From positions 31,025-95,024 of the forward strand of contig CAUYUJ010021702.1 in assembly GCA_963575745.1 (NCBI GenBank): a DNA stretch of 64,000 nt. Reading direction: 5' to 3'. The notes below the pieces were generated by a model that saw only the letters and a list, made by a program, of their open reading frames with translations, did no database searches and had not been told where the DNA came from. Below, in pieces: positions 55,277-64,000 of this stretch; the stretch's first letter is position 1; each line of letters starts with the position of its first letter. The stretch comes from Prorocentrum cordatum. Lineage: Eukaryota > Sar > Dinophyceae > Prorocentrales > Prorocentraceae. Both the position numbers and the translations under genes were made by a program.

Positions 55277-56561
55277 TCACTGTCCGATGGCGCCGAGCAC
55301 CATTTCCGCGATGCCGCGCTGGAGTTGCCGCGACAGTTGTCTCCATAGGCCGCCGAGCGCCTCGCCCTGGTCCGCTTCGTCGACGCAGTGGCCGCAAGCC
55401 CGGATGAATTCCGCGGCCTCGTCAGACAGGCGCCCGAGCGTCTCAAAGACCAGCGGGGCGAAACACCCACTCCAGGGGGGCGCTGGGTCCGTTTCGTCCG
55501 CACCGTGGCCGCCGCAGCGACGCCATCGTTTTTGGAGCACGCTTGCCTGCGAGGGGCGTAGGTAGAATATTCGCAGGTAGTGCTCCTATCGACGAAGACG
55601 TCAAGACCTGTGGCGGGGTCACGACTGCCGATGTCCAACTTGGCAGCCTCGAGAACGCCAGTGCGCTGTTTGACGCGGTCCCAGGCTGGGACGAGCGAGC
55701 TGTTCAGTGGGAGCAGCGAAGCCTCTTCGCGTCCCAGTCCCGCATGGCGTCGTGCCGAGCGGTGCGAGGCTGCCCCACCTCGCAGCACCTCGCGTGCCAC
55801 ACCCGCCGGTCCGAAGCCACGCCGCACACAGTGCCGTCTTCGCGTCGGCGTTGGCTGACGGCGCCTGGTGGGCAAACGTCGCAGCGGAGACGTAGCTTCA
55901 GGGCGGTCAAGAAGTGTTTGTCGGGCATGGTTGGATCCCTCTCCTCGGCGGAGACGACGAAGCCTCCAGCCCTGGTGCCGCCCGCGCCGCGGAGCGCCAC
56001 GCGGTCTTCCTTCTCGAGCACCCCAAGCAGTCGGGCGGCCCTGGTGGCGGCAGAGCGCGCCTCGCCCCACGTGCCCTGCAGCTTGGCGACGGGCTCTTGG
56101 AAGCGCCCCAGCCAGTCAGAATCGCCACCCATGGCCCCCTGGGCCCCGAGGTCAGCTTCCGCTTCCATGAGAGCTTGGTGCGTCAGGGGGCACTGCGCCC
56201 GGAAGTCCTCCCAGCTCGGGAACCCGGCGGCGCGAGCCACCTCCTTCAGGGTGAAGGCCCAGCTGGCCGCGTACGCTTCGGAGGGAGATGCCGGGGCCGA
56301 GGACAAGGAGATGCCGCCGTCTTTGAGACGCATCGTGGCATGCGCGCGCTGCCCGGGGTCCAGAGCGGCCCCGAGGAGTTCTTCCAAGCTGGCGAATATC
56401 ACGTACGTCGTCGAACTGGTCCACCCAGGTGAGGTCGCGGTTGGCTCGCAGGTGGTTGCGCCTTGAGCGTAGGTGCGGAGTAGCGTGAAGGTTGCCTCTG
56501 CCGAGAGGCCCGCAGCGCGCAACTCGTGGAGGCGGCCTGTGAACCTGACTGATTCGGCCAC
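55277..56561 (-). pseudogene. 3' part of a non-LTR retrotransposon, minus strand
   Basis: Read on the minus strand, 56561 to about 55704 encodes the region after the polymerase (RLKDGGISLSS ... AYAASWAFTLKE), then MPDKHFLTALKLRLRC and a Cys/His finger (CDVCPPG ... GTVCGV ... WHARCCEVG ... RHDAMRDW). After a frameshift near 55710, 55685-55500 encodes LEAAKLDIGSRDPATGLDVFVDRST and KNDGVAAAATV, the look of a restriction-like nuclease core, and 55480-55380 encodes FAPLVFETLGRLSDEAAEFI. Another frame pair shifts near 56400-56460. It is 5'-truncated and dead. It differs in type from elements 1 and 2, which carry AP endonuclease and RNase H. Confidence 0.7.
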
Positions 56562-56739
56562 CGCCGCAGCGCCGTCTGTGCCGGCGTGGACCCGGATGCG
56601 TTCGTCCTATTGACCCAGCCACGGCGTCGCATTCCCCAGACAATTCAAGCGCGGCATTCGGAGCCCAGCGAGAGAGGAGGGGAGGCCCGCGTTGGCATCT
56701 TTGGTCCAAGCCTGCGTCTTCTCTCTTTCGATATGCAAC

Positions 56740-57335
56740 CCGTCCTCCTCTTCCTCCTTTTCTCATCTTCCTCCTCCTCCTCCTTTTCCTCCCCCTCCCC
56801 CTCCCCCTGTTCCTCTTCTCTCCTCCCTCGGGTCCCCCTCTTCTCCGCCAAGCATTGGAGACAGCTCACTGGGATGTTGGGAGGGGCAGGGAGGGGCGGA
56901 GAAGCAGGTGAGAGGAAGGGGGTGGAAAGGGGAGAGAGCAGAGGAACAAAAAATCGGAGGAGATGTTTTCGTCCCTTTCCCCTCCACTTCCTCGTCCTAC
57001 TTTGGCTTGTCGCTCTCCTCACCCTCGCAGGAGGGAGGGAAAGTTCGAGGGCGGACGGGGGCGAGGCCGCCAGCCGCGAATGGCGAAGGGCGGCGCACGA
57101 CGGCAAGAGGGGGCCGCTGGGGGCCCTGCTGGCAGGCAGCCCCCCCACCGCGCCGTTGGTCGTCGTCGTCGTCGTCCCCGCTGGCGGGGCGCTCCTCGAC
57201 CTCCTCCCTCGCCCTCCTCCTCCTCCTCCTCCTCCTCCTCCTCATCCTCCTCCTCCTCCTCCTCCTCCCCCTCCTCCTCCTCCTCCTCCTCCTCCTCCTC
57301 CTCCTCCTCCTCCTCCTCCTCCTCCTCCACTTCCA
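56740..57335 (+). repeat. CTC arrays with GC-rich spacer
   Basis: Loose CTC at 56740-56835, non-repeat DNA to about 57195 without a supported gene, then a dense CTC array to 57330. Confidence 0.9.
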
Positions 57336-57344
57336 GTCCTTGAA

Positions 57345-58100
57345 AACTAATTCCTCCCTGTCGCACACCGAGGCTGGTCGGAAGGTCGGGCCGGGCGTTT
57401 CGCCTGAGATTCTTTTATTGTCTATAATTCTGGATCGTAAAAATTGTCAGCAATTTCACAAATGGAGGGCAGGCAGGCCGCTTCCAAAATGGAGGTTTCA
57501 CATTAGCGCCGCGCATACTCGCCTCAAAATCTGCAGGAGCTTCACGGATCGACGGCGGGTGGTTTTCAACATGTGGTTCTCGTTTCAGTGCCGCGCACAT
57601 TCGTAGTAACAAGTGCAAGAGCTTCACGGATTGAGGGCGGGCCGTTTTCAAAATGTGGCTCTCTCCTTGGCGCCACGCGCATTCGTTTTCAAAATAAATT
57701 GCAAGGGCATCACGGATGAGGGGCGGATCTTTTTCGAAATGTGGTTTTGGATTTAGCGCCGCTCAATTGTTTGACGAACATTCAACCGTTTCACGAATTC
57801 CCCATAGTTAACGTACCAGAAGAGGTGTTGTGAAACGATTCAGGGTTGTCCGGGCGCAACAGTTACATTGAGTCGTGGCGTCGAAGTCCCAGGAATGTTC
57901 CTGGCACGATTCAGGATCGCCAATATGCAACAGTCAGACTGATTCGTGGCGTTGAAGTCCTGAGAATTGTATCTGGCACGCTTCAGGATCTTCAAACGGT
58001 TGTCTCCCAACGTGGCACTTCCTTCAGTGGAAATGAACCCGTCTAGGGGCCAGCGAAGAGGGAGCTTGCAGGGAGAATTGATTCCAACATCGCTGATGCG
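57345..58100 (-). repeat. Modular repeat element, copy 3 (inverted)
   Basis: Read on the minus strand, the order is the same as in copy 1: lead-in with CGATGTTGGAAT (58078-58089), A units (about 58020-57830, including an exact 25-bp match to 45183-45207), B units (about 57800-57430) and the end motif with TCTCAGGCGAAACGCCC (57396-57412) and TGTGCGACAGGGAGG (57350-57366). CTC arrays lie at both sides on the + strand, meaning GGA on the element's own strand. Confidence 0.88.
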
Positions 58101-58104
58101 TCCT

Positions 58105-58575
58105 AGGCTTCCTCCTCCTCATCATCCTCCTCTTCATCCTCCTCCTACTCCTCGTCCTCCGTCTTGTCCTCCTCCTCCTCTCGTTCCGCCATCCCCCCCT
58201 TCATCACTACCGGCATCAGCATCATGTTCATTATCACGGTCACTTTCGCAGTTTTCAGAGCTTTTTTCGACATCATCGTCATCACCACCACCACCATCGT
58301 CAGAATCATCTTCATCGTAGGCATCATTCTCGCCACAACTAAATTCATGTCATTCGTCATCACATGTGTCGCCATCATCGTAATTATAGTCGTCGTCGTC
58401 GTCATCAGCATTGTCACCATCGTCAGCATCACCATTAGCATCGCCACCGTCATGGTAATCTGGATCCCCCCCTCGTCCTCTGCCTCATCCTTATCACCCT
58501 TTTCGCTCGTACTTCTCGGCTTTTCCCCCCTCCTCCTCATCCTCGTCGTCTTCCTCCTCCGAGGAGGAGGAGGAT
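58105..58575 (+). repeat. CTC and ATC/GTC microsatellite
   Basis: CTC repeats at 58108-58185, then an irregular CATC/GTC stretch to about 58460 and CTC to 58560, with a short GGA inversion at 58560-58574. Confidence 0.85.
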
Positions 58576-58596
58576 GTGCACTCTCTTTTTCTCGAC

Positions 58597-58616
58597 TCCG
58601 TAGCGTTTCGGCTCAA
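58597..58616 (+). other. Relic spliced leader with one base missing
   Basis: TCCGTAGCGTTTCGGCTCAA aligns to the leader with CA reduced to G and one T to C; the rest matches. It follows the CTC array and lies about 65 bp before a retroelement remnant on the same strand. Confidence 0.7.
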
Positions 58617-61230
58617 TCCCAAGCCTGTCCCTGTCATCAGTTGAGAGGTAGTCTACGTGGGCTCGCGGCGTTGCGAAGCTGATGCTGTATCACCTCGATC
58701 TCTCACCGCAGGCCAGCCCCGGGAGAGGCGACGGTTGCAGATTCATAGGCGAGGAGGTTCGCCAGTCCACCAGGACAGGGCAGGCCCCACTTCGTGATCG
58801 GGTGGCGTGCTGGTTGAAGCGGGTCTTGTCCGTGCTCAGTCAGGCTCTTAAGCATGGGCAGCCTCAGAGCGGGAAGCGTGATGTCGATAGCATCCAGCAC
58901 GCATCTCCGTCAGCAGACAAAGCACGAGCTCTTGGGGCACATCGCTTTCTCGAGACAGGTCGCGTCGCTAGTGGTAAGATGTGGGCCACGGTGCTGCTCA
59001 ACTTGCATGGTCTTGCGGATCCTGTTCTCGAGTCTTTTCGTGATCAGACCTCACGTTTGGCCAAGCGTAGTCAGCGGCGTGCGGTCCACGAGCCTTTCGC
59101 CGAGTTCCAGGACTGGGCTGTGCAGCAGTCGGCCGCAGGAAGGCTTCATCGCAGTACGAGAGAGGAGCCGCTGCCACAGCTGGAGCTTCACAAAGGCACG
59201 GAGTTCACGGTGATCCCAGGGGCATCATGGACACTAAGGGTCGGCGCTGGCAAGAAGTGTGCGCCCCCCACGTTCTGGACGAGGCGATAATGAAGAAGGC
59301 TTTTGATGCTGCCCCTCTGGCGGCAGAGCAGGAGCCGCTCGAACCCATCACCGCCGTTGAGGTCAGGCGGGCGGCTCACGCCATGAAAGCCAATACCGGC
59401 TTGGGCGATGATCGGGTGACGCCAATCGACGTGGAGCGTTTGTTGACGGACGCGCTCGTTGAGTTGGCGGAGCTGTTCAACGCCATCGAGCGCACGCTGG
59501 CGCGGTCTAACCACACGCAGCTCATCGTCGGTAAGCTTCTCCCGAAGAAGCTGAGCGGAGACCGGGCGATCGGCCTGGCATCCGTCTCGGAGCGATTGGT
59601 CGCTCATTCGCCAAGGTCGTGTTCGGAAGTGGTGAAATCTCGTGGAGTCCAAGTGGGACGCCGCCACCGCAGGGAACGCATTCCTCAGGGAGGCGTTTCA
59701 CTGCACGTTGCAAGAGGAGATTGCCGGTGCTCTGGGGGCTCCGCACCGGCATGGACTAATGGACGTCAGAGGATTCTCTGGTAGCATCGAATGGGATATT
59801 ATTGTGCAGGTTTCTCCCAATGTGGAATTTCATATTGTCATCATGTTTTCCAACTATCCCAATGCATCTGGCTTGAAACATGTCCAGTTGCAAATTGCCC
59901 CAAAGCCGCGTATCGTTTGTTCGCATCATGGCGATGCGAAGGAGATCGCCAGGCAGATAAAGAAGCGGAGCTACGCGGTGCACGCTCAATTTCAGGCGAG
60001 CCCCCTCGGAGTCGACCAGGGAGGCGGACGGCGCGCGGCTCGAGAGATGCGGACCAAGAGGGAGGTTAATCAGTCGAAGCTTCACTCCAGGGCGGCCCGG
60101 TTCGCGAGGGCGCCCAAGCGGCTACGGGCCACGTCGAGGCCAGAGCGCCTGGGGGCTCAAGCAGCAGGCACGCACGGGCAGTCCTTCCACGGCACCGACC
60201 GACAGAGGCTCCAACAGCGTCGACGTGGTCCAGCGGCGGCCCGCGGCGCTGGAGGGGAAGGCCCACGCATCACGTCGTTGCTGGCCGCGAGGGCACGGGG
60301 GCAAGACCCAGGTGTCAAGCTGCCGCATGGTGTGGCAGCGCTCTGGGTGCAGCAGCGGTTCGCGCACCCGCGCATTCGTCCGTCTGGGCATCGAGCGCGG
60401 CCCGTGGTGCCGAGGCGATTGGAGGCTATTTCTGCGGCAGTGGGACGCAGGACGGAATGGGCATTCGTCTCTGCAGCGGCTGCTCCGCCACCTCGAGGCG
60501 CTTCCTCGAGGACGGCGACTTGCCGAGATCTCTTGGCCGCGCGAGCATCGAGCAGCAGCCTCCACGAAGATCGCGGCGCGCCAGGAGCGCCCTCGGCGTC
60601 GAGACCAGATCGAGACGCCGCATCAACGCAATTGGGGTTGCGAGGAAAATCTTGACGCGGAGGCCTATCGGCGATCAGGCGGTCTACTTCCAGCTGCGAT
60701 GGCGCAGCACGAGGTCGACCAGGCCTTCTGGCCGGGGGGCTCGATGCCGCGGGAATGGACTGCAGCCCCGCCCCCTTCTGCGCAAGAGGCGCGGCGCGAG
60801 AGCGGCGCGCTGCTCAGCTGCGTGCGACGGATGAAACGAACAAAAGCATATGTCCCCGAGCGGTGGGCTGAAAGGGATATCGGCACGCGTCGGAGAAGTC
60901 TGTCGCCAGAGATGTGCTGGGCATGTTGTGCTTTGTTTGTCAAGCCACATCTGTCTGCTGCTGCTATGGCGACCACGGGCACCCCGAGCTGGCTCGCCTG
61001 CGGAAACGCCATGGCCGACGTCGCGGCAGGCGAAGCGGCTGCAGCGGCGCGCGTGCCCGAGCAGGAGCACGCTCGAGACGGCCAGGTCGAGCATCGCGCC
61101 TTCCTGGTGCGGTTACGCGGAAGCTTCGCGCAGCCGTCGACGCGACGGCCGCGGAGGAGAGCAGGCTCGGCAGGAGAAGATGTGCAGCAGAGAAGGAGGT
61201 GCTCGCAGCGAGGGTAACCTGACTCCCCTC
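58617..61230 (+). pseudogene. Decayed non-LTR retrotransposon (element 3)
   Basis: 58682-59230 encodes a pre-polymerase region (FAEFQDWAVQQSAAGRLH). 59227-59610 encodes the fingers of a reverse transcriptase (MKANTGLGDDRVTP and GKLLPKKLSGDRAIGLAS). After a frameshift near 59600, 59642-59790 encodes VESKWDAATAGNAFLREAFH and motif A, LMDVRGFSGSIEW. Motifs B and C are missing: the next 200 bp are unrelated and AT-richer. LGVDQGGGRRAAREM (about 60005) resumes the post-polymerase region. Near 60990-61050, LACGNAMADVAAGEAAAAA fits the end of RNase H. It is clearly dead. Confidence 0.75.
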
Positions 61231-61735
61231 ACTCCTCCTCCCCCTGCGCTGCCTGCCTGGCCTCCGCCGTGCCCCGAGGCCGTCTCTGTGCTGGCCAGCA
61301 GCCATGCACTGGACGATTCGGGGCGCCGGTACCGCAGGTGTCAAAGCTTTTCGTCGGTTTCGGAGCGTCGTCGTTGGAGGGCTTTCCCCTGCTATCAGCT
61401 CGTGGCCTTGAACGGCCCCCATTACGACCCTTCCCCAGGGGGGCGAAGTTGCACATCGCTGGGGGCTGGGTTCACGGATCTCGCAAATGAGGTAATACGA
61501 AGATGTGGACGTTCGGCGTTGTGCAGCGTGCGGAATGTTTGGTGAGCAGCAGCTGTAGGGCACGGATAAAGAGTATCCATCGAAGGCGACACCAACCCGA
61601 GCTGGTTATTTCAACGAGAAGTAACGAGTCGTGGTGGCCCAAAGTCTGTAGCAAGATTGAGACTGCTAAGACAGCAGAGAAGGGGCCCCCAGTTTGAAGG
61701 CGTCAAGGACTTGGACGCCGTCCTGGAATAGTTAC
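61231..61735. other. No supported gene
   Basis: Mixed composition. A short palindromic region near 61550-61620 is not striking. Nothing supported. Confidence 0.4.
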
Positions 61736-61819
61736 TCTTACTCTTACTCGTCCTCCTCTTCCTCCTGCTCCTCCACCTCTCCTCCTCATTCCCATCATGA
61801 TCATCATCCTCATCACCGT

Positions 61820-61850
<31 letters not shown>

Positions 61851-62035
61851 ATCATCATCCCTTTCCTCCTCCTCCTCCTCCTCCTCCTCCTCCTCCTCCT
61901 CCGTCTCCTCCTCCTCCTCTCCTCTTCCTCATCATCCTCCTCATCATCCTCCTCTTCCTCCTCCGCCTCCTCCTCCTCCTCCTCCTCCTCCTCCCCCTCC
62001 CCTGTCCTTCTTCTCCTTATCCTCATCTCCCTATG
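61736..62035 (+). repeat. CTC and CAT microsatellite
   Basis: Loose CTC, a CAT/CAG patch at 61797-61858, then dense CTC to about 62000. Confidence 0.95.
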
Positions 62036-62589
62036 CACACCCTCGCTCTTCTTCCTCCCCCTCGTCACCCGCCTCCCCGTCCTTCCCGCACGTCCCCATT
62101 CGCCGCCCTGGTCCCAATCCTATTACTCTCTTTTCGTCCTCGCTATGTCCCTTGCCATGTTCATGCTCATCCTCAGCCTCGATGCCCTCGCACCCAGCTC
62201 CCGTGCACCCTCGTCGTTCGTTACCACAGAGGCCTCACGGCCCCCTCCCCCGATCTTGAAACGAGGACGGCGGGGCCGCACGAGGCAACGGACAGCGCTA
62301 GAATCTGATGCAGAATCTGATGCCCTTTTCGGCCCTCCCTGCCGCTGCGTTTGGGTCGTGCTGCAGAGGCACGGGGGGGGGGGGGGGAAAGACTCCTGGG
62401 GGCTTTGTGGCCCACTCGGGCGCGTCTCGGGGCCTCCTGGGGGCATCCCTTGCGGGTCCTCGGGTCGTGCTGAAGGGCCGGCTTCCAGCGGCGCGGTGGT
62501 AGTTCGCTTTTTGGTCCCCCCTTCGGGCCGCTTTGGGCCATCGTGGAGAGCAGGCAAGCTCAAAAAAGCGAGAGCGCCCATAGACATGC
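62036..62589. other. No supported gene
   Basis: GC-rich with a G run at 62376-62388. Frames present lack motifs. Confidence 0.4.
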
Positions 62590-62745
62590 GTACATACAAC
62601 TATGTGTATATATATATATATATATGCGTATATGTGAATATATATATATATGTATGAATATGTGTATATGTGTATGTGCATGCGTATACGTTGTTGTGTA
62701 TATATGGGTGTAGCTCTCTCTCTCTCTCTCCCTCGCTCTCTGTCT

Positions 62746-62776
<31 letters not shown>

Positions 62777-63120
62777 GCTCTCTCTCTCTCGATGTATAGA
62801 TATAAATGGAGTGTTGCATGTGTTGTTGCATGTTTGTATATCTCTCTTTGTCCTCCGAAAATACATGTTATACACACACATATATGTCCGTATAGAAATA
62901 TGCATACATATACATAAACATACATATTTACATAGACACATACATAAACGCATGCAAACATGTATAATAATATTAACAAGAATAATAAATTGTATTAATG
63001 AGAACAAAACATGCATGTCACTTAAATTATACACGCAACAAAAAAACTCCATCAAACATATATATATATATGAACAAATAAATATATTAGGCAGGCAGAC
63101 CTGCAGACAGGCAAGCATAC
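62590..63120. repeat. AT-rich island with TA and CT microsatellites
   Basis: TA repeats at about 62607-62624, 62639-62652 and 63058-63071, a CT run at about 62713-62792, and ACATA-type repeats around 62870-62950. The base composition contrasts sharply with the GC-rich surroundings. Confidence 0.9.
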
Positions 63121-63394
63121 ATATTCAAAGCTGAGGACGTCACATGAGATTACCTCTCGGAGCCCTCTTGGGGCGTCTTGGGGGGCTTTCAGGCTGTCTC
63201 CAGGCCCTCGTAGACACCTCGGGGCGCTCTTGGGCCACCTATGGTCCCCAGCTTCCGCCTCAGAAAGCGCCGCGCGGGAAGCCCCAAGAGCGACATTCGG
63301 GGCTGCGGGGTTATTGAAAATAGTATGACAGCATTCAACGCAGAGGACTCGAAGGACCTGAGGACAACATTTCGCGTTTCGGGACACGGTGGCC
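63121..63394. other. No supported gene
   Basis: Contains several CTTGGGG/GCCCTC near-repeats at 63155-63240. No frame is supported. Confidence 0.4.
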
Positions 63395-63850
63395 GATATC
63401 TCTGGACACAAGATTTAAAGATGTCTCGGGCGAGAGCTTCATTTTGAAAAGGAGTTGTCCTCCGCCCGTATAAGACCGCCAAACAAGTACGTGCATATTT
63501 CGTGTAATACGTGTCAAAAAAAGGGTATGGCGAAAGCCCCCTTTATGAACATGAAGATTCTCTCATCCTGGTAACTGCGCGCGGGGCGAAGGCGAGAGCC
63601 CAATCTTGAAGACTGCTCGCTATCCAAACTCGTGTTTTTTTGTTGTTCAAGATGAACGTGTGCGGAGCCAGGACCAGAGCCCCATTTTGAAAGCGACTGG
63701 CCCTCCATCCGGGTAAGTGATGGATATGTTGATAAAGGCCACCATTCGTGTCATTGCTGGGAAGTTCAAGTTTCCAGGTCGTGCAAGGTGGGGAATTCTC
63801 AGGCGAAGCACCTGGCCCGCCCTGACGACACATCTGATGGTGCGAAAGGA
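63395..63850 (+). repeat. Modular repeat element, copy 4 (partial)
   Basis: B-type units with GGCGAGAGCTTCATTTTGAA (about 63428), GGCGAAAGCCCCC (63530), GGCGAGAGCCCAATCTTGAA (63590) and CAGAGCCCCATTTTGAAAGC (63673), then the end motif TTCTCAGGCGAAGCACCTGG (63796). No A units or lead-in recognised. A GGA array follows. Confidence 0.75.
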
Positions 63851-63879
63851 AGAGATACGTATAAGGAAGAGCCTTGGAG

Positions 63880-64000
63880 CAGGAGGAGGAGGAGGAGGAG
63901 GAGGAGGGGGAGGGGGAGGGGGAGGAGAGGGTAGCCAGGGAGGAGGAGCGACAGAAGGGGGAAGTGTTCGAGGAGGACGAGGACGCGGAGGAGATTGAGG
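63880..64000 (+). repeat. GGA purine array, runs off the window
   Basis: Imperfect GGA and GGGGGA repeats to the window end. Confidence 0.95.

Overview
The window looks like dinoflagellate nuclear DNA, drawn from a scaffold of three contigs. Two runs of exactly 100 N (5296-5395 and 41401-41500) mark the joins. The main evidence is a set of sequences close to the 22-nt dinoflagellate spliced leader (best match 20/22 at 6830-6851), all on the + strand and upstream of + strand genes or retroelements. Supporting evidence is GC-rich, gene-poor DNA full of microsatellites, introns with GC-AG ends and inverted-repeat termini, and several decayed non-LTR retrotransposons. I cannot name the genus from sequence alone.

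Layout. 1-5295 is an almost perfect copy of 18151-23445 (offset 18150; four substitutions seen, no indel). It carries the end of a ~129-bp satellite, a GC-rich stretch without genes and the first part of a protein gene that is cut off by the first gap. 5396-6829 is CTC- and CAC-repeat DNA. 6830-12586 holds two spliced-leader-like sequences, a large gene of unknown function (7958-11979) and a small basic ORF. 14376-18690 is the satellite array. 18690-24216 repeats the first 5.3 kb and this time contains the whole gene (21750-24216). 25736-31060 is a broken APE-type non-LTR retrotransposon. 31886-34919 is a 3-kb CTC array. 35021-41239 is a second, much better preserved element (ORF1, then APE endonuclease, reverse transcriptase with YIDD, zinc finger, RNase H and C-terminal zinc region) with one frameshift. 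41501-64000 has no convincing host gene. It holds CTC/GGA/CAT arrays, three further retroelement remnants (52.2-53.2, 55.3-56.6 on the minus strand, 58.6-61.2 kb), a ~150-bp minisatellite and four copies of an undescribed modular repeat.

How the parts relate. Both host genes have a spliced-leader-like sequence upstream and contain introns whose ends are inverted repeats able to fold into long hairpins. The simplest reading is that each gene was once copied from a trans-spliced mRNA, lost any old introns, and later gained new ones from introner-like transposable elements. Several leader-like sequences lie exactly at the 3' edge of CTC arrays, and the + strand retroelements are bracketed by such arrays, so the retrotransposons may both target CTC repeats and mobilise leader-bearing mRNAs. 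These links are inference; the repeats, motifs and frames themselves are visible in the sequence.
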